From: Acidobacteriota bacterium
Lineage (GTDB): Bacteria; Acidobacteriota; Terriglobia; Terriglobales; Acidobacteriaceae
Direction of reading: 5' to 3'
NCBI GenBank assembly: GCA_021780075.1
Contig: JAJXZL010000034.1
Span: 1 to 32,691 of the forward strand
DNA: 32,691 bases
In this document: one piece after another, positions 17,256 through 25,555 of the stretch
How positions within the stretch are numbered: position 1 is the first letter of the stretch
Layout of the letters: the number at the start of each line of letters is the position of its first letter
Made by a program: the position numbers and the translations under genes
Notes under the pieces: generated by a model
The model's database searches: none
Told to the model about the DNA's origin: nothing
The model's input: only the letters and a program-made list of their open reading frames with translations

Positions 17256-18577
17256 TGCTTTTCCCTCTGGGTTTTCTTGCCGCCTGCGGCCTGGTCGCCT
17301 ACGGCCTTGAAAGGCCCACCCTGGACGGGTATCGGTCCTGTGTTCCGGGCCGGCTGCTGGTTGGTGCTGACCGCGACCAACTGTCCGGGACGCAGCCTCT
17401 CTGCTCCATCCACGACGACGTTTGCGCCCGGCGCAGGACCGCTATCCAGGATGGTCACCTGTCCCTCTGCCAGCACCACCTTCACGGGCTGAATCCGGGC
17501 CAGGGAGGCACCCTTGTCGTCCGTATCAATCACCCATACAAACGCACCCTGGAGGCCAGACTGGATGGCCGCTGATGGCACCACGAGCGCCCGAGGCCGG
17601 TCCTCCAGCTGGAGGTGGATGTTGACGAACTGGTTGGGGAACAGTGCCTCATCCTGATTCTGAAAGACCGCCTTGAGGCGGGCGGTGCCGGTGGTGGTGT
17701 CAATCTGGTTATCGGCGGCGAGCAACTGGCCGGAAGCCAGCTTCTGCACGTCTCCGCGGTCAAAGGCTTCCACTGGAATGTGCTTGTCCGTGGCCAGCTT
17801 GTGCAGCACCTGGGGCAGTTGGTTCTCTGGCAGAGTAAAGTAGACGGCAATCGGCTGGAACTGGTTGATAATGACCAGGTTGGTGGTGTTTGCGGCGATG
17901 ATGTTGCCGGGGTCCACCAGCCGCAGGCCGATGCGCCCGTTGATGGGCGACTGGATGGAGCACCAGCTCAGCTGCAACTGGGCAGTCTCCACCGCGGCCT
18001 TGTCTGACTCAATCGCTCCCTGGTACTGGCCCATGGTGGCCTCGTCGGCCTCCATGGCTTCCTTTGACGTGACGCCCGCCTCATAGAGCGCCTTGTAGCG
18101 GGCATATTCGGCCTGGGCGTTTTTCAAGAGTGCCTGATCGTGGACGAGCGTACCCTTGGCCTGGTCGAGCGCGGCCTGGTAAGGCCGGGGGTCGATCTCC
18201 ATGATCGTCTCGCCCTGCCGCACCTCCTGGCCCTCGGTAAACCGGACCGGCAGCAGCTCACCGCCGACGCGCGCCTTTACCGTTACGCTCATGTACGGCG
18301 TTACCGTGCCCAGCCCGGTGAGGAAGACGGGCATCTGCTTCTGCTCGGCGGCGGTCACCTGCACCGGGACCGGCCGGTTCTGGAGCTCTGCGGCCTGCCG
18401 GGCGGTGTTAGCCATGGCTTGCTGACGGTTCTCGTAGATCCGCCACACAATAAGACCAAGCGCTCCCAGTAGAACGAGATACACCACGATGCGAATCCCC
18501 GCGCCTTTGCGGCCGGGCTGTGGCTCCGATGCTCCAAATGAGGGCGAATGAGACTGGGATGCGCTTTCTATGGACAT
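17252..18577 (-). CDS. RND membrane-fusion adaptor (MdtA-like)
   Basis: The 441-residue periplasmic adaptor links RND permeases to an outer-membrane channel. It has a short cytoplasmic N-terminus and one membrane anchor at about 29-46. A lipoyl/beta-barrel region begins near [15 protein letters not shown], and an alpha-hairpin with coiled-coil heptads lies at about 130-185 ([20 protein letters not shown]). The second lipoyl half ([17 protein letters not shown]) follows, and then a C-terminal membrane-proximal domain. The ATG at 18577 was chosen because family-like sequence begins there and GGAAA lies about nine bases upstream. The upstream extension (to 18724) is not convincing. It is the first gene of the three-gene minus-strand unit, which carries no outer-membrane factor of its own. 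Confidence 0.9.
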   Translation of the reverse strand: MSIESASQSHSPSFGASEPQPGRKGAGIRIVVYLVLLGALGLIVWRIYENRQQAMANTARQAAELQNRPVPVQVTAAEQKQMPVFLTGLGTVTPYMSVTVKARVGGELLPVRFTEGQEVRQGETIMEIDPRPYQAALDQAKGTLVHDQALLKNAQAEYARYKALYEAGVTSKEAMEADEATMGQYQGAIESDKAAVETAQLQLSWCSIQSPINGRIGLRLVDPGNIIAANTTNLVIINQFQPIAVYFTLPENQLPQVLHKLATDKHIPVEAFDRGDVQKLASGQLLAADNQIDTTTGTARLKAVFQNQDEALFPNQFVNIHLQLEDRPRALVVPSAAIQSGLQGAFVWVIDTDDKGASLARIQPVKVVLAEGQVTILDSGPAPGANVVVDGAERLRPGQLVAVSTNQQPARNTGPIPVQGGPFKAVGDQAAGGKKTQREKQ

Positions 18578-19375
18578 AGTGTTGATTTCCGTCGTATCTC
18601 TCTGAGGTAAGTGCCCATGCAATGGGCGTGAACTTTTCCCCTGCCGGACATGGGGGCGAAATGTCGCACTCGGTTGTACGGACGATCCTGTTCCTGTAAA
18701 GGTTTCGCGCGCCAGCCCTCGCACAGAAGGACGATGGCATGAAATCTTATCTCGTCGGCCAGGGAACTAGAATGACAGACCTCTTCATACTATGCGAGCC
18801 GCGTACTCCGGCGCGGGGGCCCAGCCGCAAGTGTCCCTATTCATTTGGACGGATTGCCTGACTGTCGGTTTACCACGGCTGGCCATGTGGGCACTTAGAG
18901 TTCGAGCACAGTCACAGGATCGTGCGCTGCGAATCTGGTCATGTTTGCAGCATGCGGCAGTTCATATGCCGAGATGCCGCGCCCGTGAAACTGCATCCTT
19001 GGGCTGTACCGGAGCGTCCTATTTTCATAACTGCGGCGGTAGCGAGCCAGCACCTGTGCATTGGAGCCGCATTTTCGACTACCATTAAGTATTCAGCAGA
19101 AAGTGGGAGCGGAACCGGAAGATCCGAATCCGTTTACCAACGCAAGCGGCCTGGCGGCGTCGCGAGGAGGATCTGCTTTCTCCGGCGATGCGGGCTACTT
19201 GAGGGCAAAAGGATGGGCCTGCGGCAGCTCAACGGAACGTTGAGGCCGCTCTGCCCCAGAACCCGTTGAGCCGTCGTCAACTCTGACCCGGTTGTTTGCA
19301 GGTAATGCGGCGAGTCTTCAGTTCCACCAGAGTCATGGTGGCGAGCAGCTTGGCGCGGGAGTGAGTACCAGCCCT
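18578..19375. other. Divergent intergenic region between two RND efflux operons
   Basis: These 798 bases separate the starts of two divergent efflux units, so both promoters should lie here. Short open frames exist (for example 18792-19088 and 19061-19243 on plus), but they lack ribosome sites and protein-like composition. A possible minus-strand -10 (TAAGAT) lies near 18745-18750 without a good -35. No long inverted repeat of the TetR-operator type stands out to the eye. No regulator gene is present here, which is unusual for such pumps. Confidence 0.5.
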
Positions 19376-22300
19376 ATGTGGATTGTCCGGCTTGCATTAC
19401 GGCGGCCTTATACCTTTGTCGTCTTTGCGCTGTTGATTCTGATCCTTGGCGCCTACAGCATCCTCACGATGCCGACGGACATTTTTCCCAACATTGATAT
19501 TCCCGTGGTCACGGTGGTGTGGAACTACACCGGTCTCTCCGCGCAGGAGATGTCCACCCGCATCGTCTTCAACAGCGAACGGGGCATGACCACCACGGTC
19601 AACGACATCGAGCACATTGAGTCGCAGTCGCTCAACGGCGTGGCCGTCATCAAGATCTTCTTCCAGCCGCATGTGAACGTGGGTGCGGCGGTAGCCCAGG
19701 TGACGTCAATCAACGAAGTGATGCTGCGCTCACTGCCGCCGGGCACGACGCCGCCCTTCATCATCCAGTACAACGCCTCCAGCGTGCCTGTGCTGCAACT
19801 GGGCCTTTCAGGACAAGGTCTCAACGAGCAGCAGTTGTACGACCTTGGCCAGAACACCATCCGCACCCAACTGGCCACCGTTGAAGGCGCGCAGACGCCG
19901 TTCCCCTACGGCGGCAAGCAGCGCCAGATCCAGGTGGATATTGACCTTGCGGCCTTGCAGGCCAAAGGTCTTTCGCCCGCCGATGTCGTCAATGCCGTCT
20001 CCGCGCAGAACATTATTGCGCCCTCCGGCACCATCAAGATCGATCGCTTCGAGTACGCAGTTGAGACCAACTCGGCGCCCGATGTGGTCAACGAGCTCAA
20101 CAACCTTCCCATTCGCGCGGTGAACGGCGCGGTGATTTACGTGCGCGATGTGGCCCATGTGCGCGACGGCTATCCGCCGCAAACGAATATCGTGCGCGTG
20201 GACGGCAAGCGCGCCATTCTCATGAGCATCATGAAGACCGGCACGGCCTCCACGCTGGATATCATCGCCGGAGTGCGCAACAAGCTGGAGAGCGTGAAGG
20301 GGCAGTTGCCGCCGCAACTGCAGATCAATGCGCTCTCTGACCAGTCGATCTTTGTGCGCGGGGCCATCAGCGGCGTGGTGCGCGAGGCCATCATTGCCGC
20401 CTGCCTGACGGCGATCATGATCCTGGTCTTTCTGGGAAGCTGGCGCTCCACCATCATCATTGCGGTCTCCATCCCGCTTTCAATTCTCGTCTCGCTGATC
20501 GTGCTGTCCATGCTGCACGAGACCATCAACATCATGACCCTGGGCGGCATGGCGCTGGCAGTCGGCATCCTGGTGGACGATGCCACTGTGGCCATCGAAA
20601 ACATCAACCGCAATCTTGAAGCGGGCAAGGAGCTGGAGCAGTCGATCCTCGACGGCTCGGCCCAGATCGCCATTCCCGCACTCGTTTCCACGCTCTCCAT
20701 CTGCATCGTCTTTGTGCCGATGTTTTTTCTTAGCGGCGTGGCGCGCTACCTATTCGTGCCCATGGCCGAGGCGGTGGTCTTTGCCATGCTGGCCAGCTAT
20801 CTGCTCTCGCGGACGCTGGTGCCCACGATGGCCAAATACCTGCTGAAGGAGCACGACGACGCCGAACAGGCCCGCAAGCGAGTCAGCTACAACCCCTTCG
20901 TCCGGTTTCAACTGGCCTTCGAAAAAGGTTTTGAGAAATTTCGCCGTTTCTACCTGCGCCTGCTCACGGTCTGCGTGGATCACGCCCGCGTCTTCCTCAT
21001 TTTGTTTCTGGTCTTCAACGTGGTTTCGGTGATCATCCTTGTGCCCTGGCTGGGCCAGGACTTCTTTCCCTCCGTGGACTCCGGCCAGTTCAAGATCCAC
21101 GTGCGCGCCCACACCGGGACGCGCATCGAGGAGACCGCGGCCCTCTGCGACCACGTTGATAACACCATCCGCCGCGAGATTCCCTCCAGCGAAATCGTCA
21201 CGATCGTCGATAACATCGGCCTGCCTTACTCCGGCTTGAACCTGTCTTACTCCACCTCCGCGCCCGTGGGCACAGCCGATGCGGACATCCAGGTGCAGTT
21301 GAGCAAGGACCACCATCCCACCGAGAAGTACGTGCAGCAACTGCGCAAAGTGCTCGCACGCGAGTATCCTGGCGTCACTTTCTACATGGTGCCGGTCGAT
21401 ATCGTCACGCAGATTCTGGACTTTGGCCTTGCGGCGCCCATCGACATTCAGATTGTCGGCCCCGATCTCTACGGCAACCGTGCCCTGGCGGAGCGCATGC
21501 TCAACGAGGTCAACTACGTTCCCGGCGCAGCCGACGCGCGCATCCAGCAGCCCTTTGACATGCCCAACCTGACCGTCAAGGTGGACCGCACCCGTGCCCG
21601 CGACATCGGTATGACGCAGTTGGATGTAGCCCAGAACCTGCTGGTGGCGCTCAGCGGCAGCTTTCAGACAACGCCGAGTTTCTATCTTGATCCGAAGAAC
21701 GGCGTGAGCTATAACGTCGCAGTCCAGGCCCCGCAGTACGGCGTGGATACGCTGGCAGCGCTGAACGGCCTGCCCATCAGGGGCAACCCTGCAGCGCAAC
21801 AGAGCGCGGGCGCACCCTCCACCGCGGCGCCCGGCGCGGCTCCGCAGCAGACCGGCGAAGGCGCTTCCACCGCGGCTCCAGGGGCTGCTTCGGCCGTGCA
21901 GGTGCTGGGCAACGTGGCCCACATTGTGCCCGGCACCGAGCTGGGCACAGTGAGCCACTATGACGTGCAGCCCGTGCTCGACATCTTTACCAACGTGGAA
22001 GGAACAGACCTGGGCACGGTAACGCGTGCGATGGAAAAGATTATCGCGCGCCATGAGAAGAATCACGATTTGCCCCGCGGTTCGCACGTTGTGATGCGCG
22101 GGCAGAGCGAAACCATGAACAAGTCTTATGTGGGCTTGCTGGCCGGACTGGTCTTCTCGATTCTGCTGGTCTATCTGCTGATCGTGGTCAATTTCCAGTC
22201 ATGGCTTGATCCGTTTCTCATCATCTCAGCCCTGCCGGCGGCTTTGGCCGGGATTGTCTGGTTCCTGTTCCTTACAGGCACGCGGCTCAGCGTACCCGCC

Positions 22301-22693
22301 CTGACCGGCGCCATCATGTGCATGGGGGTAGCCACGGCCAACTCGATTCTGGTGGTGAGCTTTGCCCGCGAGCAGATGGAAGTTCTGGTGGGTGACGCGC
22401 GCAAGGCCGCGCTGAATGCCGGCTTTGTCCGCCTGCGCCCGGTGCTGATGACGGCCCTTGCGATGATGATCGGCATGGTGCCCATGGCGCTGGGCCTGGG
22501 CGACGGCGGCGAGCAGAATGCCCCGCTGGGTCGCGCGGTGATCGGCGGCCTGCTGCTGGCCACCGTGGCCACGCTTTTCTTTGTCCCTGCATTTTTTGCT
22601 ATTGTTCACGGCTGGCTTGAGCGCCGCCGTCCATCGGCGCACGGCGCAGCGCAGGCCGGTACGTTCGATGAGTTTGACCCGCTTCCGGAGTAG
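19376..22693 (+). CDS. RND (HAE1-type) efflux permease with a divergent TM10
   Basis: The 1105-residue inner-membrane RND pump starts at ATG 19376 (MWIVRLALRRPYTFVV), the usual start of this subgroup. GGGAGTG lies upstream, and the open extension to 19292 is not conserved-looking. TM4 carries D401/D402 in ILVDDATVAIENI. In TM10 the motif reads GVATANSILVV, with A988 where AcrB has its proton-relay lysine (AKNAI). A 37-residue Ala/Pro/Gln-rich stretch (about 804-840) containing two STAAPGAA copies interrupts the second periplasmic loop before VQVLGNVAHI. It is the first gene of a permease-adaptor-outer-membrane-factor operon. The substrate is unknown. Confidence 0.9.
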   Translation: MWIVRLALRRPYTFVVFALLILILGAYSILTMPTDIFPNIDIPVVTVVWNYTGLSAQEMSTRIVFNSERGMTTTVNDIEHIESQSLNGVAVIKIFFQPHVNVGAAVAQVTSINEVMLRSLPPGTTPPFIIQYNASSVPVLQLGLSGQGLNEQQLYDLGQNTIRTQLATVEGAQTPFPYGGKQRQIQVDIDLAALQAKGLSPADVVNAVSAQNIIAPSGTIKIDRFEYAVETNSAPDVVNELNNLPIRAVNGAVIYVRDVAHVRDGYPPQTNIVRVDGKRAILMSIMKTGTASTLDIIAGVRNKLESVKGQLPPQLQINALSDQSIFVRGAISGVVREAIIAACLTAIMILVFLGSWRSTIIIAVSIPLSILVSLIVLSMLHETINIMTLGGMALAVGILVDDATVAIENINRNLEAGKELEQSILDGSAQIAIPALVSTLSICIVFVPMFFLSGVARYLFVPMAEAVVFAMLASYLLSRTLVPTMAKYLLKEHDDAEQARKRVSYNPFVRFQLAFEKGFEKFRRFYLRLLTVCVDHARVFLILFLVFNVVSVIILVPWLGQDFFPSVDSGQFKIHVRAHTGTRIEETAALCDHVDNTIRREIPSSEIVTIVDNIGLPYSGLNLSYSTSAPVGTADADIQVQLSKDHHPTEKYVQQLRKVLAREYPGVTFYMVPVDIVTQILDFGLAAPIDIQIVGPDLYGNRALAERMLNEVNYVPGAADARIQQPFDMPNLTVKVDRTRARDIGMTQLDVAQNLLVALSGSFQTTPSFYLDPKNGVSYNVAVQAPQYGVDTLAALNGLPIRGNPAAQQSAGAPSTAAPGAAPQQTGEGASTAAPGAASAVQVLGNVAHIVPGTELGTVSHYDVQPVLDIFTNVEGTDLGTVTRAMEKIIARHEKNHDLPRGSHVVMRGQSETMNKSYVGLLAGLVFSILLVYLLIVVNFQSWLDPFLIISALPAALAGIVWFLFLTGTRLSVPALTGAIMCMGVATANSILVVSFAREQMEVLVGDARKAALNAGFVRLRPVLMTALAMMIGMVPMALGLGDGGEQNAPLGRAVIGGLLLATVATLFFVPAFFAIVHGWLERRRPSAHGAAQAGTFDEFDPLPE
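21785..21895 (+). other. Ala/Pro-rich insertion with an internal repeat in the HAE1 permease gene
   Basis: About 37 codons encode a low-complexity stretch with the octapeptide STAAPGAA occurring twice, separated by PQQTGEGA. The codons of the two copies differ (GCGGCGCCC versus GCGGCTCCA), so any duplication is not recent. Conserved sequence resumes immediately after it. Confidence 0.75.
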
Positions 22694-22698
22694 TGCAT

Positions 22699-23919
22699 AT
22701 GACGAACGAATCGCAGTCGAATCCCAATCCGTCTCACTCCGCCGCGCCCGATCATGAGAGCGCGCCAGAGCAGGCCTCCATTGCGCCGGGCCGCGCCGTA
22801 GCCGGCGTTGTTGTGCTGCTTGTGGTGTTGGCTGTGCTGGGCGGCATTGGCATTCTCCGGCGCATGCACAGCGATAAAGTGCTGGCGGAAACCACCAATG
22901 AGCTGGCCGCGCCGACGGTGATCGCCCTGCCGCCCAAGCCGGGTGCGCCCGTCACGGACCTTGTGCTGCCGGGCAACGTGACCGCTTACACGGATTCGCC
23001 CATCTACGCCCGCACCTCCGGCTACCTGCTGCACTGGTACTACGACATCGGCGCGCGGGTGAAGAAGAACGCTCTGCTGGCTGTGATTGACACGCCTGAG
23101 ATCGACCAGCAACTGCAGCAAGCTGAAGGCGATCTGGCGACGGCGCAGGCCAACGCCAACAATGCCCGCATCCAGGCCGACCGCTACACGGATCTCGTCA
23201 AGTCCGACGCCGTCTCGCGCCAGGACACCGACACCTTCGTGAACCTGGCCGCCGCCACTGCCGCCGCGGTGAAAGCAGCCCAGGCCAACGTGCAGCGGTT
23301 GCGCGAGCTGCAATCGTTTGAGAGGGTCTACGCGCCGTTTGATGGCGTGGTCACCGCGCGCAATATCGATATCGGCCAACTGATCGATCAGGGCGCAGGC
23401 AAAGAACTCTTCCACATGCAGGCCATCCAGACGCTGCGCGTCTACACCAACGTGCCGCAGCTTTACTCGCAGACTGCCAAGGTGGGCGCGAAGATCAACC
23501 TCACCTTTCCCGAGCACCCCGGCAAGACCTTCCAGGGAACGCTGGTGCGGACCGCCAAGGCCATCGACCCGGCGAGCCGCACGCTGCTGGTGGAAATCGA
23601 TGTGGACAACCGCGGCAGCGAACTGCTGCCGGGCTCGCTGGCCCAGGTTCACTTCAAAACGCCGGGCGCGGCGCCCACATTTATTGTGCCGGCCGCCGCA
23701 CTCATCTTCCGCAGGGAAGGACTTCAGCTGGGGACCGTGGTCAACGGCAATGTGGCCCACCTGGTGCGGGTGATCATCGGGGAAGACGACGGCGCCAACG
23801 TGCAGATCATTAGCGGAATCAATACCAGCGACAGGGTGATCCAGGATCCGCCCGACTCGCTTATCGAGGGCGAAAAAGTCGCTCCGGTAAGCGGCCATAA
23901 CAGTGCGGGGGGCAATTAG
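22699..23919 (+). CDS. RND membrane-fusion adaptor (HlyD family)
   Basis: The 406-residue periplasmic adaptor has a polar N-terminal tail (1-30), one membrane anchor (about 33-53), a first lipoyl half (SGYLLHWYYDIGARVKKN) and a coiled-coil hairpin at about 130-205 (IDQQLQQAEGDLATAQANAN). The second lipoyl half (VYAPFDGVVTARNIDIGQL), a beta-barrel and a membrane-proximal domain follow. The ATG at 22699 has GGAG about eleven bases upstream and begins six bases after the permease stop. It would couple the HAE1-type permease to the outer-membrane factor encoded next. Confidence 0.92.
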   Translation: MTNESQSNPNPSHSAAPDHESAPEQASIAPGRAVAGVVVLLVVLAVLGGIGILRRMHSDKVLAETTNELAAPTVIALPPKPGAPVTDLVLPGNVTAYTDSPIYARTSGYLLHWYYDIGARVKKNALLAVIDTPEIDQQLQQAEGDLATAQANANNARIQADRYTDLVKSDAVSRQDTDTFVNLAAATAAAVKAAQANVQRLRELQSFERVYAPFDGVVTARNIDIGQLIDQGAGKELFHMQAIQTLRVYTNVPQLYSQTAKVGAKINLTFPEHPGKTFQGTLVRTAKAIDPASRTLLVEIDVDNRGSELLPGSLAQVHFKTPGAAPTFIVPAAALIFRREGLQLGTVVNGNVAHLVRVIIGEDDGANVQIISGINTSDRVIQDPPDSLIEGEKVAPVSGHNSAGGN

Positions 23920-23921
23920 CG

Positions 23922-25457
23922 ATGCGGAGCTCGCCGCCCAACTTCGCCCGTTCGATCGGCGCAAGGCAGGTTCCGCAGGTCTCGTTTCTGAGCCCCGGAA
24001 GCCTCGCCGCCGGCACCGCCCTGCTTGCCGTAACACTGCTGGCCGGCTGCAAGCTCGTCGGCCCCAACTACAACCGTCCCGGCTACCAGGCACCAACGGC
24101 TTACAAGGAAACCGGTGCGTCCGCGGTTGTGCCGCCGCCCAACCCTGCCGGCGGCGCGTGGCAGCCCGCCACGCCCTCTGACGGCATGCTGCGCGGCAAG
24201 TGGTGGGAAATCTACAACGACCCGCAGCTCAACAAGCTCGAAGACCTGATCGCCACCAACAACCCGAGCCTGCGCAGCGCAGTCGAAACATATCTGGCCG
24301 CGCGAGACCAGATCACCGCTGCCCGCTCGGCGCTCTACCCCTCGCTCTCGGCGGGGCCGTCGTATGTGCACAACAAGCTCTCAGAGAACCGTCCGCTGAG
24401 CGTCGCAGGCAGCCCCAACCAGTTCAACGATCTGGTGCTTGCTGGGCAGGCAAGCTGGGAGCCCGACTTCTTCGGCCGCATCCGGAGGACCGTTGAAGCG
24501 GCCCGCGCCAACACCCAGGCCAGCGCCGCCGACGTAGCTACCGTGGACCTGGCGCTGCATGCTGAAATGGCCTCCGCTTATTTTCAGTTGCGCGGTCTCG
24601 ACTCCCAGGCACGCCTGCTGCAGGTGACCGTCACCAACCTGGAACAGCAACTCGCGCTCACCCAGCGTCTGCTTGATGGCGGTGTGGCCACTGCGGTGGA
24701 TGTGGCGCAGGCACAGACACAGCTGGAAACCGTGCGCGCGCAACTGGTGGACGTGGGCCAGGCACGCGCCCAGTTTGAGCACGCCATCGGCACCATCGCC
24801 GACCTGGATCTTTCCACCTTCAGCATTGCGCCTTTGCCGCTCGACGGGCCGCTGCCCAAGGTGCCGCTGGGCGTGCCCTCGCAACTGCTGGAGCGCCGCC
24901 CAGACATTGCCGCCGCCGAGCGCCGCACTGCCGCTGCCAACGAGCAAATTGGGATCGCGGTCAGCGCCTTCTATCCCACCATCAGCCTGGGCGGAACAGG
25001 CGGCTTTGAAAGCTCCCACGGCGGCACATGGATTCAGGGCCCAAGTTCGCTGTGGTCGCTGGGGGCGCAGGCAACGGAATTGCTGTTCGACGCGGGGTTG
25101 CGCCACGCTCTAACGGACCAGGCGCGCCACGCCTATGAGGCCCAGGCTGCCAGCTACCGCAACACCGTCATCCTAGCCTTCCAGGACGTGGAAGACCAGC
25201 TCTCAAGCCTCCGCATTCTCGAACAGGAATCGGGCGTGGAGCAAAAGGCCGTGGCGTCTGCGCAGCACTCGTTTGACCTCTCCAACCAGCGCTACAAGGG
25301 CGGCGTCACGAGCTACCTTGAGGTGCTCACCGCCGAAGCCACGCTGCTGCAGGACCAGCGCACCGCGATCGATCTTGAGACGCGCCAGTTCGTTTCGAGC
25401 GTAGGCCTTGTGCGCGCCCTCGGCGGAGGATGGGATGCAACGCAGTTGCCTAAATAG
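23922..25457 (+). CDS. Outer-membrane efflux lipoprotein (NodT/OprM type)
   Basis: The 511-residue outer-membrane factor forms the trimeric exit duct of tripartite efflux pumps. It has a signal peptide with lipobox LLAGC (C43), so the mature protein is probably lipid-anchored. Two outer-membrane-efflux repeats follow: the first with KWWEIYNDPQLNKLEDLI and EPDFFGRIRR, the second with LLERRPDIAAAERR and FYPTISLGGTGGF. The C-terminal helix has QRYKGGVTSYLEVLTAE. It starts two bases after the adaptor's stop, so it is co-translated. It is the only outer-membrane factor in the window and may also serve the divergent MdtABC-like pump. Confidence 0.93.
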   Translation: MRSSPPNFARSIGARQVPQVSFLSPGSLAAGTALLAVTLLAGCKLVGPNYNRPGYQAPTAYKETGASAVVPPPNPAGGAWQPATPSDGMLRGKWWEIYNDPQLNKLEDLIATNNPSLRSAVETYLAARDQITAARSALYPSLSAGPSYVHNKLSENRPLSVAGSPNQFNDLVLAGQASWEPDFFGRIRRTVEAARANTQASAADVATVDLALHAEMASAYFQLRGLDSQARLLQVTVTNLEQQLALTQRLLDGGVATAVDVAQAQTQLETVRAQLVDVGQARAQFEHAIGTIADLDLSTFSIAPLPLDGPLPKVPLGVPSQLLERRPDIAAAERRTAAANEQIGIAVSAFYPTISLGGTGGFESSHGGTWIQGPSSLWSLGAQATELLFDAGLRHALTDQARHAYEAQAASYRNTVILAFQDVEDQLSSLRILEQESGVEQKAVASAQHSFDLSNQRYKGGVTSYLEVLTAEATLLQDQRTAIDLETRQFVSSVGLVRALGGGWDATQLPK

Positions 25458-25465
25458 CGCGAAAA

Positions 25466-25551
25466 CAGGGAATAAACAACAACAGGGCGGCCGGATGCTG
25501 GCTGTGATGATGAACAAGCTGGCAGGATGAGTGCGGCCGCGCTATTCCCTG
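25466..25551. repeat. Nested inverted repeats between convergent genes
   Basis: CAGGGAATA (25466-25474) pairs with TATTCCCTG (25543-25551). Inside it, GCGGCCG (25487-25493) pairs with CGGCCGC (25534-25540). Together they could fold the whole interval between the outer-membrane factor stop (25457) and the convergent glycosidase stop (25556). The loop is long and there is no U-run. It may be a weak two-way terminator. Confidence 0.3.
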
Positions 25552-25555
25552 CTCC

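Noticed and set aside
18792..19269. Short open frames in the divergent RND intergenic region, considered as a missing regulator
   Set aside because: They overlap in different frames, lack ribosome binding sites and show no helix-turn-helix-like sequence. A regulator gene is not supported here.
20750..22087. Minus-strand open frame of 445 codons inside the HAE1 permease gene
   Set aside because: It is antisense to a conserved pump and its product has no coherent hydrophobic or domain pattern.
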